A stretch of DNA of 51,054 nt from positions 1 through 51,054 of the forward strand of contig JAQUQX010000010.1 in NCBI GenBank assembly GCA_028715885.1, given 5' to 3'. Positions 34,963-43,550 of this stretch are shown here, one piece after another. The position numbers and the translations under genes are program-made. Source of the DNA: Candidatus Methanoperedens sp. Lineage in GTDB: Archaea > Halobacteriota > Methanosarcinia > Methanosarcinales > Methanoperedenaceae. How positions within the stretch are numbered: position 1 is the first letter of the stretch; the number at the start of each line of letters is the position of its first letter. The notes beneath the pieces were generated by a model. That model did not search any database, had not been told where the DNA came from, and saw nothing but the letters and a program-made list of their open reading frames with translations.

Positions 34963-34967
34963 ATAAC

Positions 34968-35588
34968 ATGAGAGAAACAGGGTTCGTAGAAGAAAAAGCT
35001 GAATGGGTTCCCCAAACAAGACTGGGCAAACTGGTCAAGGAGGGACAGGTAACCACCATGGGTGAAGCGCTTGCTTCAGGTCTGCCCATACGAGAGCACC
35101 AGATAGTGGATGCATTAATTCCTGAGATTCGCGATGAAGTCCTGGATATTAACATGGTGCAAAGAATGACCGACTCCGGCAGGAGGGTAAAGTTCAGAGC
35201 CACGGTAATAGTAGGCAATGGCGATGGTTTTATTGGCATCGGGGAAGGAAAGGACGTACAGGTGGGAGTAGCTATCCGGAAGGCGATAGATACTGCCAAG
35301 ATGAATATAATCTCTATTAAAAGAGGCTGCGGTTCGTGGGAATGCGGTTGCGGTCTCGGGCATACCGTGCCCTTTGAGGTAAGAGGCAAAGCAGGAAGCG
35401 TGGAAGTGGAACTCAAACCCGCTCCGCGCGGGCTTGGTCTGGCTTCAGGCGGAACTGCAAAAAAGGTGCTTGAAATCGCAGGTATAAAAGATGTCTGGAC
35501 AAAAGTCTATGGTGAGACCAGAACCACCATAAATTTTGCGAAAGCAACGTTTGATGCTCTTATGAAAACTACTACAATGAAGGTGTGA
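34968..35588 (+). CDS. rps5: 30S ribosomal protein S5
   Basis: 206-residue protein. The double-stranded RNA-binding segment has [31 protein letters not shown] near 65-95, and [23 protein letters not shown] follows. ATG 34968 is chosen; the GTG at 34959 overlaps the end of L18 and is Shine-Dalgarno sequence. Confidence 0.97.
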   Translation: MRETGFVEEKAEWVPQTRLGKLVKEGQVTTMGEALASGLPIREHQIVDALIPEIRDEVLDINMVQRMTDSGRRVKFRATVIVGNGDGFIGIGEGKDVQVGVAIRKAIDTAKMNIISIKRGCGSWECGCGLGHTVPFEVRGKAGSVEVELKPAPRGLGLASGGTAKKVLEIAGIKDVWTKVYGETRTTINFAKATFDALMKTTTMKV

Positions 35589-35591
35589 AAA

Positions 35592-36053
35592 ATGTACGCA
35601 GCAGTCAGACTTCGCGGAGGCGTAAAAACAAGGCAGGATATCAGGGATACATTGAGCATGATTCGCCTTGACAGGATAAACCACTGTGTGCTCCTCCCAG
35701 AGACGCCAAATTATATGGGCATGATTCATAAAGCAAAGGATTACATCGCATGGGGAGTCATAGCTCCCGAAACCCTCGCGCAGATGCTGGAAAATAGGGG
35801 GAGGCTTGAAGGCGGGGACCCCCTGACACAGGAATACCTGAGCAAAAACACTAAATTCAAATCTTTTGATGAACTGGCAAAAGCAATTTGTGAAGGAAAA
35901 ATCTCACTTGCTGACGTTCCCAAACTAAAGCCGGTTTTCAGGATGCACCCTGCAAGAAAAGGTCTTAAAGGTACCAAGAGGACTTTCCAGGAAGGAGGAG
36001 ACCTGGGGAATCATGGAACTGAAATAAACGCTTTGTTAAAAAAGATGAGGTAA
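35592..36053 (+). CDS. rpl30: 50S ribosomal protein L30
   Basis: 153-residue archaeal long form of L30: [51 protein letters not shown] at the N-terminus and the extra C-terminal region [29 protein letters not shown]-rich spacing of 3 nt from S5. Confidence 0.97.
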   Translation: MYAAVRLRGGVKTRQDIRDTLSMIRLDRINHCVLLPETPNYMGMIHKAKDYIAWGVIAPETLAQMLENRGRLEGGDPLTQEYLSKNTKFKSFDELAKAICEGKISLADVPKLKPVFRMHPARKGLKGTKRTFQEGGDLGNHGTEINALLKKMR

Positions 36054-36057
36054 AAAC

Positions 36058-36513
36058 ATGAGCAAGCAGAAAACAAAGAAATTCAGGGGATCAAGAACCT
36101 GCGGCGGCGGCACGCATAAGAACCGAAGAGGCGGAGGAAGCCGCGGCGGGCGCGGGAATGCAGGCACATGCAAGCATCATTTTGTCAGGTCGATGCAGCG
36201 AGGTTTGAGTTTTGGAAAGCACGGGTTCAAGAGACCTTTATCCACTGTGAATGATACAACCATCGTAAACGTGGGCGAGCTTGATGAAGCCATCGAGCAG
36301 CTTGTTACGGACGGATTTGCACAAAAGAAAGGCGATGCATTCCACATAGACCTTGCAAATATCGGTATTGAAAAAGTGCTGGGCAGCGGAAAAGTGACAA
36401 AACCCATGTTTATCGCAGCCGGTGAGTTTTCGGCGGCGGCAAAACAGAAAATAGAAGATGCAAAAGGAAAGATAATATCGTCGGCTGAGAACACAGAGGC
36501 AAAACCTGAGTAA
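36058..36513 (+). CDS. rpl15: 50S ribosomal protein L15
   Basis: 151 residues. The Gly/Arg-rich N-terminus ([28 protein letters not shown]) and the central GKHGFKRP stretch match archaeal L15. It lies directly before secY with a 5-nt gap, the usual arrangement. Confidence 0.96.
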   Translation: MSKQKTKKFRGSRTCGGGTHKNRRGGGSRGGRGNAGTCKHHFVRSMQRGLSFGKHGFKRPLSTVNDTTIVNVGELDEAIEQLVTDGFAQKKGDAFHIDLANIGIEKVLGSGKVTKPMFIAAGEFSAAAKQKIEDAKGKIISSAENTEAKPE

Positions 36514-36518
36514 ACACT

Positions 36519-38003
36519 ATGGCTTTTGAAAGTCTTGCCCCAATATTGAACCGCTTACCTTCGGTAAAGCGTCCGGAAGGTCATGTTCATTTCAAGAAAA
36601 AGCTTGGATGGACGCTGGGAATTCTCGTCCTCTATTTCGTCCTTGCAAACATACCTTTGTTCGGACTGGATAAAAGTTCGATAGACCTTTTTGAGCTATA
36701 CCGCGCATTCTTTGCCGGCGCGTCTGGTTCACTCATGGTTCTGGGGATAGGACCGATAGTAACGGCTTCTATAGTGTTGCAATTGCTTGTGGGAGCTAAT
36801 GTCATCAAGATGGATCTTAGCGACCCCCACCAGCAGGCTATTTTCCAGGGGTTGCAGAAGCTTCTTGTCTTTGTAATGGTGGCTCTGGAGGCGCTTCCTC
36901 AAATCCTTGGCGGGTACATGCGCCCGGATGCAGGATTGGCTGCGCAGCTTGGCGTGGACGTAAGTATGATAACCCTCTTCCTGTTCATCCAGATATGCAT
37001 CGGCGGCATACTGATTCTTTACATGGATGAAATTGTCTCCAAGTGGGGCATAGGCTCAGGCGTAGGTATGTTCATCATCGCAGGGGTATCGCAACAGATT
37101 GTCCAAGGCATATTCAACTGGAAAAGCGATGAGACCGGATTCCCCATAGGACTCATCCCGAAATGGATTTACATAGCAAGCCCCTCATCGAATATCGGAC
37201 TGGATTACATCCTGAGCGGAGACGGGATGTTATTTTTACTTGTGAAGGGGGGGATACTTGCATTGCTCAGCACGGTTATAATTTACCTGATGGTTGTTTA
37301 CGTTGAGAGCACACGCATCGAAATCCCACTGGCTCACGCTGCCGTGAGAGGAGCGCGCGGCAGATTTCCTGTTAAGCTCATTTACGCCAGCGTTCTGCCC
37401 ATGATTCTCGTAAGGGCGCTCCAGGCAAATATCCAGATGATAGGACTCATTCTTTCAAGCAGGGGCGTTACTATATTCGGGGAATACAAGCAGTCAACGC
37501 CTGTAAACGGTCTTATGTATTATCTTGCCCCGATTAACAGTCCCAATGACTGGATACCTTCCCTTGTTTCATCAAAGTTCACAAGCCTCGGAGTCGCTGC
37601 ACCGGCTATCTGGCAGATAGTGCTTCATGTTGTAACAGACGCTTTTATGCTCATCATCGGCGGTATTGTATTCGCACTGTTCTGGATAGAAACAACGGGC
37701 ATGGGTGCAAAGAACGTAGCTGAAAAAATCCAGAAGTCGGGGATGCAGATACCCGGATACCGCAGAAGCAGTGGAACGCTTGAGCGCGTGATGCAGCGGT
37801 ATATTCCTAAAGTAACGGTAATAGGCGGCGCGTTTATTGGCGTGCTCACACTCATTGCAAGCCTTCTCGGGACACTTGGAGGCGCAGGGGGAACGGGATT
37901 GTTGCTGACTGTAAGCATCATGTACAGGCTGTACGAGGATATCGCCAACCAGCAGATGATGGAAATGCATCCCATGATGAGAAGCTTTTTCGGTAAGGAT
38001 TGA
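36519..38003 (+). CDS. secY: Preprotein translocase subunit SecY (Sec61alpha)
   Basis: 494-residue channel protein of the membrane. About ten hydrophobic spans are visible. The first cytoplasmic segment is RPEGHVHFKKKLGWTLGIL, the periplasmic plug region includes LYRAFFAGASGSLMVLGIGPIVTASIVLQLL, and the ribosome-binding loops contain YVESTRIEIPLAHAAVRGARGRFPVKLIYASVLP and KNVAEKIQKSGMQIPGYRRS. Last gene of the operon; an AT-rich stretch follows. Confidence 0.98.
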   Translation: MAFESLAPILNRLPSVKRPEGHVHFKKKLGWTLGILVLYFVLANIPLFGLDKSSIDLFELYRAFFAGASGSLMVLGIGPIVTASIVLQLLVGANVIKMDLSDPHQQAIFQGLQKLLVFVMVALEALPQILGGYMRPDAGLAAQLGVDVSMITLFLFIQICIGGILILYMDEIVSKWGIGSGVGMFIIAGVSQQIVQGIFNWKSDETGFPIGLIPKWIYIASPSSNIGLDYILSGDGMLFLLVKGGILALLSTVIIYLMVVYVESTRIEIPLAHAAVRGARGRFPVKLIYASVLPMILVRALQANIQMIGLILSSRGVTIFGEYKQSTPVNGLMYYLAPINSPNDWIPSLVSSKFTSLGVAAPAIWQIVLHVVTDAFMLIIGGIVFALFWIETTGMGAKNVAEKIQKSGMQIPGYRRSSGTLERVMQRYIPKVTVIGGAFIGVLTLIASLLGTLGGAGGTGLLLTVSIMYRLYEDIANQQMMEMHPMMRSFFGKD

Positions 38004-38042
38004 AAAATAGTATTATAAATATAAACAAGTTATACGATTGAA

Positions 38043-38092
38043 TTAATATTATATCATTGAACTAAAATTATACAGCAGTACTAATATTAGTA
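38043..38092 (+). promoter_or_regulatory. UbiA-gene promoter with shared motif and 14-bp palindrome
   Basis: TTAATATTATATCAT (38043-38057) recurs with one change directly before the FilR1 start. The perfect palindrome TACTAATATTAGTA (38079-38092) lies about 28 bp before ATG 38115, so it probably overlaps the TATA box of a leaderless gene. Confidence 0.45.
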
Positions 38093-38114
38093 TGTGTAGT
38101 TTAGTTCATTATAC

Positions 38115-38969
38115 ATGGGGCATGCAGCCACACTAAGAGTTCTGGGCAGCTCAACTATAAATTCGATTTCTGGCGGGTTCAGGCTGTATACAGCTTTTAT
38201 TCTTGCCGGAGATGTTCCGGATTTAATTCTATGTTTTGCCTTCTCTTTTGTCGTATATTCAGTTTATACTTTAGACCGTGCTTTGAAATCAAAAGAAGAT
38301 GAGGTGAACCGACCCGAAGAGAGAAATGCTGATAAGAATTTTGTTCTTATCATCGTATTTGCTTTTTTAGTTACAGCGCTTTTGATTCTTATCGTAAAAA
38401 AAATATCCCCATTTGCAGCGCTACTTCCATTTGTAATTGGTTTTCTATATACAAAAGGAATTAAAATTGGCGATATCTCTATTAAATTTAAACAGGGTTT
38501 GGGTGTGAAGAATTTCGTGGTAGCATTGACATGGGCTTTTACAATCGTATCATTTATATATAATTTAATTGAAAATTACTTGCTGGGTTTTTTGATATTC
38601 TGTTTTTTCTTCTTCAAGAGTTTCATAAATACAGTGTTATTTGATTGCAAAGACATAGATGGTGACTCGATAGCAGGATTGACTACCATCCCGGTTTATT
38701 TTGGAGAGAAAAGAACCAGAATAATCCTCCAGCTTATCAATTCTTTATTCCACTTTACTGTTGCGGCTTTGGTTCTTTCTGGCATGGTTGCATTCGATGC
38801 TATTATTTTAGCTTATAGCTGGGTGGCTGGTTTAATTTACATTTCTCTATACGCCAACAGCAAAAAGACAATTTTTAGAAGTGTAATAGTTCACGGGGAG
38901 TGGATACACATGCTCGCATTCAGAAACTTTGCAATCCAATTTTTTGGGAACGCTTTTCATAGTAGCTGA
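38115..38969 (+). CDS. UbiA-family prenyltransferase, divergent first Asp motif
   Basis: 284-residue integral membrane protein with about eight hydrophobic spans. Loop 1 reads YTLDRALKSKEDEVNRPEER near 53-72 where most UbiA enzymes have NDxxDxxxD. Loop 2 has the usual DCKDIDGD near 181-188 followed by GLTTIPVYFGEKR. UbiA enzymes move prenyl groups onto lipid or quinone-type acceptors in the membrane. The substrate is unclear; the archaeal digeranylgeranylglyceryl phosphate synthase has a more canonical first motif. The final 50 bp overlap the convergent FilR1 regulator gene. Confidence 0.82.
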   Translation: MGHAATLRVLGSSTINSISGGFRLYTAFILAGDVPDLILCFAFSFVVYSVYTLDRALKSKEDEVNRPEERNADKNFVLIIVFAFLVTALLILIVKKISPFAALLPFVIGFLYTKGIKIGDISIKFKQGLGVKNFVVALTWAFTIVSFIYNLIENYLLGFLIFCFFFFKSFINTVLFDCKDIDGDSIAGLTTIPVYFGEKRTRIILQLINSLFHFTVAALVLSGMVAFDAIILAYSWVAGLIYISLYANSKKTIFRSVIVHGEWIHMLAFRNFAIQFFGNAFHSS

Positions 38970-39714
38970 ACAAATCCTCACCCCATTTCAAAGCGGATTT
39001 TTCATAGTTTATTACGTTTTTATAGAAGTCGTAATTGCCATCGTTTAAGAAAAGTCGCATTGAGAGAAATTTGTCCGAGGTGGTGAATGCTACTTTAATT
39101 TTTTCTTCACACATCCAGAGAGAGGCATTTTCAAAGTCCAGGTATTTCTGCACCTCTTTTCTATACTTTGTTTGTAACTTTTCAAAAACATCTCTTGTTA
39201 CCACAATCGATATATCAACTCCTTTTTCTGCCAGCATGGTAACACTCTCCGGGTATTCGGGATGTAACGCCGGGGAAACACCCCTTATCCTTTTAGATTT
39301 TAAAAGATTTTTAATGTACTCGTCATGGGGCTTAAAAATCTCTGTTGGGGTACTTTCAAAAATTTTGTAATCTTCTAATTCATAAAGCCGCATCTGGAAT
39401 TCTTCCGGGATTCCTCTGATGTTGTGTTCTTTCCAGAAGTCCATGTTATTTTCAAAAATTTTTAATGTTTTGAAAAACTGACCAAATGATTTGGTTGCTA
39501 TTTCTCCAACTTCTGTCAAAACATATTTCTTGTCTTTCTGGATAATGAGGTTTTCTTTTTCCAGCTTTCTTATTTGTGGAATTATCTCTGGAGATGTTAC
39601 CTTGAAATTGTCTCTTATATCTTTTAACGTCTTTGGTTCTTCTTGCAGCATAAAAAGAATATCTCTCCTTTTTTCAGATAATGCCAGAAGACTCAGTAAT
39701 CCTTTAGCTTTCAT
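38920..39714 (-). CDS. Winged-helix transcription regulator with FilR1 domain
   Basis: 264 residues. The N-terminal winged helix (LLALSEKRRDILFMLQEEPKTLKDIRDNFKVTSPEIIPQIRKLEKENLI near 8-57) is followed by a middle and C-terminal part typical of the FilR1/DUF1724 regulators common in Methanosarcinales. Its ATG is only 2 bp from the TTAATATTATATTAT motif, which also occurs in the UbiA promoter, so autoregulation and control of UbiA are plausible. 3' ends of the two genes overlap by 50 bp. Confidence 0.88.
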   Translation of the reverse strand: MKAKGLLSLLALSEKRRDILFMLQEEPKTLKDIRDNFKVTSPEIIPQIRKLEKENLIIQKDKKYVLTEVGEIATKSFGQFFKTLKIFENNMDFWKEHNIRGIPEEFQMRLYELEDYKIFESTPTEIFKPHDEYIKNLLKSKRIRGVSPALHPEYPESVTMLAEKGVDISIVVTRDVFEKLQTKYRKEVQKYLDFENASLWMCEEKIKVAFTTSDKFLSMRLFLNDGNYDFYKNVINYEKSALKWGEDLFSYYEKRSQKIGLQSF

Positions 39715-39715
39715 T

Positions 39716-39730
39716 TTAATATTATATTAT
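39716..39730 (-). promoter_or_regulatory. Candidate FilR1-regulator site before its own start codon
   Basis: TTAATATTATATTAT (written on the plus strand) matches 14 of 15 bases of the site at 38043-38057. A looser match, ATAATATTATAACA, lies at 39796-39809 before the receiver gene. Confidence 0.4.
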
Positions 39731-39850
39731 CAGCTAACTATTTAATTTTTGGGGGAAGTTTTTTATGAAAAAATATAAGTTGTTGTAACACTACTATAAT
39801 ATTATAACACAAATATAACATTATGAAACAGGGCGGGGTGTAAGCACAAA

Positions 39851-40216
39851 ATGAGGAGCATGAATAAACCGAAAATCCTTGTGGTGGGTGAGGATTCGTT
39901 GGGTGTTGAACTGATTGAGGTAATATTATTGAAAGATTACGAAGTAGAGACCGCACAAGACATTGAAGAGATAGTACTCAAAGTAGAAAAAGCAACACCC
40001 GACCTGATAATTCTTGATAAAATTATATCTTCCATGAACGGTTTCGGCATGTGCAGGCAGCTTAAAAGCGATGAAAGAACAAGGTCTATACCCCTTTTGA
40101 TAGCTGCGGAAAAAGAGGAGATGAAAGAGGCTAAAGATGCTGGTGCTGATTATTTTGTGGGCAAGCCTATCGATGTACGTGAATTAAACGCCGGAGTGAA
40201 ATCACTGCTCAAATAG
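39851..40216 (+). CDS. CheY-like receiver-domain protein with degenerate active site
   Basis: 121-residue stand-alone receiver domain. The phospho-acceptor Asp is kept (DLIILDKI near 50) and so is the Lys (VGKPID). The N-terminal acidic pair is altered to Gly-Glu (VVGEDS), and the conserved Thr/Ser after strand 4 is Ala (LIAAEK). It may be phosphorylated weakly or act as a phosphorylation-independent binding module. No kinase is adjacent. GGGGTG lies about 10 nt upstream of the ATG. Confidence 0.85.
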   Translation: MRSMNKPKILVVGEDSLGVELIEVILLKDYEVETAQDIEEIVLKVEKATPDLIILDKIISSMNGFGMCRQLKSDERTRSIPLLIAAEKEEMKEAKDAGADYFVGKPIDVRELNAGVKSLLK

Positions 40217-40220
40217 TATT

Positions 40221-41399
40221 TTACACAAACAGCGTCCTGAGTTCCCACAATATCCTGGGATTTTTCTTGAACAAAATTGGCAACACTTTTTGCAATGCCA
40301 TCTTGCTGGTGTCAACTCCCTCAAGCGAATGTGCAAGCTGGTTTAACTGTTCATCCGAGAGTTTAAGGAGCATATTCTTGACAAGCAGGGACTTGCTCAA
40401 CTCTTTCCCGATAGTTGCACGCCATTTATCCTCATATTCTTTTAAAGTTTTTGCAGAATAATCCCCTTTTTCTTTTGCTTTGATACAAACTTCCCCCGCC
40501 ATCTTCCCCGCATCCATTGCATTGATAATGCCCCCGCCTGTCAGGGGGTCTGACTGCCTGGCTGCATCTCCCACAAGCATGAGCCCATCGGTTACCGTCT
40601 TTTTTATCGGACCGCTCACAGGGACGCCGCCGACTACCATTTCCAGGATTTTAGCATGAGGCAAATAGGTTTCTATGAATTTATGAAGAAGTGAAATCGG
40701 TCTGGTGTTTCCTGCTTTGCTTCCGAGGATGCCCAGTCCCACATTCGCTGTGTTCTTGCCTTTGGGGAATACCCACACATATCCACCCGGAGTATATATT
40801 TCTCCCAGATAGAACTTACTATAATCACCTGCGTCGATATTGGTAACCAGAAACTGCGCGCAGGTATCAATATCGCCGGGCTTTAATGACGTGTCTATGC
40901 CGCCCCATCTTCCCACTTTGGATTCTACGCCGTCTGCCCCGATAACGATATTAGCCCTGATCTCATGCGTTTCACCCATATACATGGCATTGATTCCCCT
41001 GACCATGCCATTATTTCGTAATAGTCCTATCGCCCTTGTCTTAACCATCACTTCAGTGCCAGCCATGGCTGCCTGCTGCGCCAGCGCACGGTCAAAAACC
41101 TTTCTTTCAAGAGTGTAACCAGCCTTTCCGCTTGACGCTTCTTCCGACATCTTAATCTCAGTCCCGTCAGGCGCAAGTATCTTGGAACCTTTCACTTCGG
41201 CTGCTATCCATCTATTATCGGGCTCTATATGCCTTTTTAATCCTTCTTTTCCAACACCTTCGGCGCATCTCACAGGGTCGCCTATCTCCTGCCTTTTTTC
41301 AATAAGAAGAACATCCAGTCCTGCCTCGGCGCAGGTTTTTGCGGTAATGGAACCGCCAGGTCCTGCCCCCACAACGATTACATCATAGCTGTTTTTCAT
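40221..41399 (-). CDS. Geranylgeranyl reductase family protein (archaeal lipid saturation)
   Basis: 392-residue FAD enzyme that reduces the double bonds of geranylgeranyl chains of archaeal lipids. GxGxxG is VVGAGPGGS near 9-17. The motif near [13 protein letters not shown], the [10 protein letters not shown] segment and the [22 protein letters not shown]-binding C-terminal motif mark the family. Its ATG overlaps the ferredoxin stop (ATGA). That pairing fits the ferredoxin-dependent GGR shown for Methanosarcina acetivorans. Confidence 0.93.
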   Translation of the reverse strand: MKNSYDVIVVGAGPGGSITAKTCAEAGLDVLLIEKRQEIGDPVRCAEGVGKEGLKRHIEPDNRWIAAEVKGSKILAPDGTEIKMSEEASSGKAGYTLERKVFDRALAQQAAMAGTEVMVKTRAIGLLRNNGMVRGINAMYMGETHEIRANIVIGADGVESKVGRWGGIDTSLKPGDIDTCAQFLVTNIDAGDYSKFYLGEIYTPGGYVWVFPKGKNTANVGLGILGSKAGNTRPISLLHKFIETYLPHAKILEMVVGGVPVSGPIKKTVTDGLMLVGDAARQSDPLTGGGIINAMDAGKMAGEVCIKAKEKGDYSAKTLKEYEDKWRATIGKELSKSLLVKNMLLKLSDEQLNQLAHSLEGVDTSKMALQKVLPILFKKNPRILWELRTLFV

Positions 41400-41569
41400 T
41401 TAACAACCACCAGCGCGCCCACAGGACAGATTTTCGCGCATACGCCGCAGCTCGTGCAGGTATTATCCACTTCTATCCATGTTTCCACAAGCTCAAGCGC
41501 GCCGACCGGGCACACGCCCACGCACGCCCCGCAATATCCGCATTTATAACGATTTACATTTACACTCAT
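41396..41569 (-). CDS. 2[4Fe-4S] ferredoxin, partner of GGR
   Basis: 57 residues with two CxxCxxCxxxCP clusters ([12 protein letters not shown] and [12 protein letters not shown]). The start at ATG 41569 leaves a short N-terminus; a longer frame to 41596 has no better site. An AATTTATATG box about 38 bp upstream gives a promoter. Overlap with the GGR gene suggests it feeds electrons to that reductase. Confidence 0.93.
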   Translation of the reverse strand: MSVNVNRYKCGYCGACVGVCPVGALELVETWIEVDNTCTSCGVCAKICPVGALVVVK

Positions 41570-41640
41570 AGGCTTGCTTGCTAACGCAGTTAGCACATAT
41601 AAATTTTATTAAGTCATGCTTTGATGCAGCAATACGCATA

Positions 41641-41660
41641 GTGTTCAGAGCTCAAACACT
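41641..41660. terminator. Hairpin at the end of the 53-aa ORF
   Basis: AGTGTT and AACACT flank a 9-nt GAGCTC-containing loop around the stop of the small ORF. It may be a transcription or RNA-stability hairpin. Confidence 0.3.
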
Positions 41661-41813
41661 TACGCTTGCTCCTTCATCAACTACAAAAAGTTCGAGAGAG
41701 GTGGGATAACGTACCATTTTGATATGATTGCAGTCTATGTAGAGTTTTTCGATTCGATCGCCAGTAACACCTGCTTTTAATAATTTTACTCTCTCTTCAG
41801 GAGTTTCTAACAT
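41652..41813 (-). CDS. Small conserved-looking protein, 53 aa, unknown
   Basis: ATG 41813 to TGA 41652 gives 53 residues starting MLETPEERVKLLKAGVTGDR. Two amphipathic helices of the type PEERVKLLKAG and DRIEKLYI are followed by two predicted strands (HIKMVRYP, SLELFVVD). GGAG lies 7 nt before the ATG. The composition is that of a real folded protein. I do not know its function. It is not linked to an operon: ferredoxin lies downstream on the same strand 80 bp away. Confidence 0.6.
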   Translation of the reverse strand: MLETPEERVKLLKAGVTGDRIEKLYIDCNHIKMVRYPTSLELFVVDEGASVSV

Positions 41814-41965
41814 TACAGTCTCCAATAATATATTGACTTCAATATCACCCGTTTTTCCTTAAGAGAACTTGTATATAACAAACTGCTAATAAACATTGCG
41901 GTTCAACTGCGTAAAATTTTTCTATGTTAACCATTTTTGAAATGCGCAAGTCTATCAAAAGACTA

Positions 41966-41975
41966 TATATCCCCG
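41966..41975 (+). promoter_or_regulatory. BoxA of the YkgJ-type gene
   Basis: GACTATATAT lies about 24-28 bp before ATG 41994: a leaderless transcript. The rest of the 180-bp gap (41814-41993) shows no gene. Confidence 0.5.
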
Positions 41976-41993
41976 TCGTGACGATGTTTATTC

Positions 41994-42638
41994 ATGGACA
42001 CTGCCTCTCTCAGACGCAGGATAGAGCGCCTAATCCACACACATTCGAAAGCATACGCCCCATCCATGCTTAAATCGGGTTTTTCATGCGTGCGCTGCGG
42101 CTGGTGTTGCCGGGAGAATTTCAAAATCAGGATAACGCAGGATATTTCACGCCCATCCAATGCGATTTCGGTTTTTCCCGATGACATAAGGCGCATAACC
42201 AGAGGCACAGGATTGCAGTGGGATGATGTTGCGCAACCCGATATTTATTCGTGTTTATCCGATGGGGAGAAAATACTTGCAATAGGCTGGCTCCTGCGGC
42301 GCAGTGGCAAGAATGAATGCATCTTTTACAGGAAAAACGAATGCAGCATATACGAATGGCGCCCGATGATTTGCAGGTGTTATCCTTTTTTTATGGGCGA
42401 GCGGGGCGTTGAGGTCATGCACTGTGAGGGGCTGGGGAAGGAGATGGCGAGTGAGAGCGCGGAGGGGATGGCAAGGGTGCTGAAACGGTATGAGATGAAG
42501 AAGTTGAGGAGTTATATTGGCATCATGGCGCAGCTTGGGGATAAGCTGAATTTTGCGAACTTGCGGATGCTGCCGTGCGGATATGAAGGGGAGGTTTTTG
42601 TGTGCGATGGGGAGATGATATCGGTTCGAAGGTTATAA
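41994..42638 (+). CDS. YkgJ-family cysteine-cluster protein
   Basis: 214 residues with FSCVRCGWCCRENFKIRIT near 30-48, an N-terminal CxxCxxCC-like cluster (C32, C35, C38, C39), then ECSIYEWRPMICRCYPFF near 118-135 with further cysteines and CEGLGKE. These are the metal-ligand sites of the YkgJ (PF03692) family, thought to bind zinc or an iron-sulfur cluster. The role is unknown. Its last 6 nt overlap the convergent antitoxin gene. Confidence 0.85.
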   Translation: MDTASLRRRIERLIHTHSKAYAPSMLKSGFSCVRCGWCCRENFKIRITQDISRPSNAISVFPDDIRRITRGTGLQWDDVAQPDIYSCLSDGEKILAIGWLLRRSGKNECIFYRKNECSIYEWRPMICRCYPFFMGERGVEVMHCEGLGKEMASESAEGMARVLKRYEMKKLRSYIGIMAQLGDKLNFANLRMLPCGYEGEVFVCDGEMISVRRL

Positions 42639-42917
42639 ATTCATTCTTGCATATTCCAGCGCTTTCTTAGCGTCGTCAACATCGATATTAATATGCACTT
42701 TATACTCTTTCAACAAGTCTATATATTCCGATATTGAAAGTCTTGCAATCTTTGCTCCAAGACCCAGGCTGACCTTGCCCTGTTTATATAGCTCAATGGA
42801 TTTCATTTTCCTGCCTTCGTCAATTAGCTCCCGCAACATTTCAGACCTGTTCAGACCCATAAATTCAGTCATGAACTTAAGGTCATTTGCATGTTCATAT
42901 CGTACTGATATTGTCAT
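42633..42917 (-). CDS. UPF0175-family antitoxin-like protein
   Basis: 94 residues. The N-terminal part resembles a ribbon-helix-helix (MTISVRYEHANDLKFM...GLNRSEMLRELI), followed by the UPF0175 core (YKQGKVSLGLGAKIARLSISEYIDLLKEY). ATG 42917 is preferred over TTG 42923 because GGAGGTGA is 7 nt before it and gives an ATGA overlap with the upstream toxin gene. It is the likely antitoxin partner of the DUF3368 protein. Confidence 0.85.
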   Translation of the reverse strand: MTISVRYEHANDLKFMTEFMGLNRSEMLRELIDEGRKMKSIELYKQGKVSLGLGAKIARLSISEYIDLLKEYKVHINIDVDDAKKALEYARMNL

Positions 42918-43402
42918 GGACAATTCACCTCCTGTTTAAAATAATTATATACTTCTTTTGAGTATCTTCCATAATCATTCAATTTTTGTAAATATTCACA
43001 GGCTTCTGCATGTGTTAATATACCTTTTTCAAACATTCGTGTGATGATGGCTAAAGCATTGATAAACGGAATCTCAAACAGTTTACATAATTTAATTAAT
43101 TCCCCATCGTCAGTCAAAATTGCCTTTGCATGACATTCATTATACAAGATATAGGCTTCAGCTTCGCCTTTATGCATTCTGAATTCTTTTAGAATTTTTG
43201 ATGTGTTTGATTTTATTGCTTTCACTGTAATACGCTCATCTTCAATTTCGTTTTTTAATATTTTAGAGTCAAAAGTGTTTCCTTCTGTTATTTCTTTTTC
43301 TACCTCCTTAGGAATGATTATTTCTCCAAATTCATTGAGAAATTTACGAGTTACCCCAATTTTTGCTAGAAGAATTAAAGTTGAAGCATTAGAAACTAGC
43401 AT
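42914..43402 (-). CDS. DUF3368 PIN-like toxin
   Basis: 162 residues. LVSNASTLILLAKIG opens the DUF3368 family, HKGEAEAYIL gives the conserved Glu, and AILTDDGELIKL the acidic pair; these form the metal site of PIN-type RNases. It lies directly upstream of the UPF0175 gene with ATGA overlap, so toxin precedes antitoxin. AT-rich composition suggests acquisition. Confidence 0.85.
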   Translation of the reverse strand: MLVSNASTLILLAKIGVTRKFLNEFGEIIIPKEVEKEITEGNTFDSKILKNEIEDERITVKAIKSNTSKILKEFRMHKGEAEAYILYNECHAKAILTDDGELIKLCKLFEIPFINALAIITRMFEKGILTHAEACEYLQKLNDYGRYSKEVYNYFKQEVNCP

Positions 43403-43507
43403 ATTACATTTGTATACTTTTGTAATAGCATAAACTTTTCCATTCGACTTTTCTTTGCACCTTTGCGGTGAATCATCTTAACTTCTCTTGAGTTCCCGCA
43501 AAATCGC

Positions 43508-43520
43508 CATCCTTATATTT
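43508..43520 (+). promoter_or_regulatory. BoxA of the mevalonate operon
   Basis: CATCCTTATATTTA lies about 35 bp before the mvk ATG; a GCATC-TTT-GATGC hairpin (about 43527-43539) falls between them, near the expected transcription start. Confidence 0.5.
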
Positions 43521-43550
43521 ATTCATCGCATCTTTGATGCTTAGACACGA

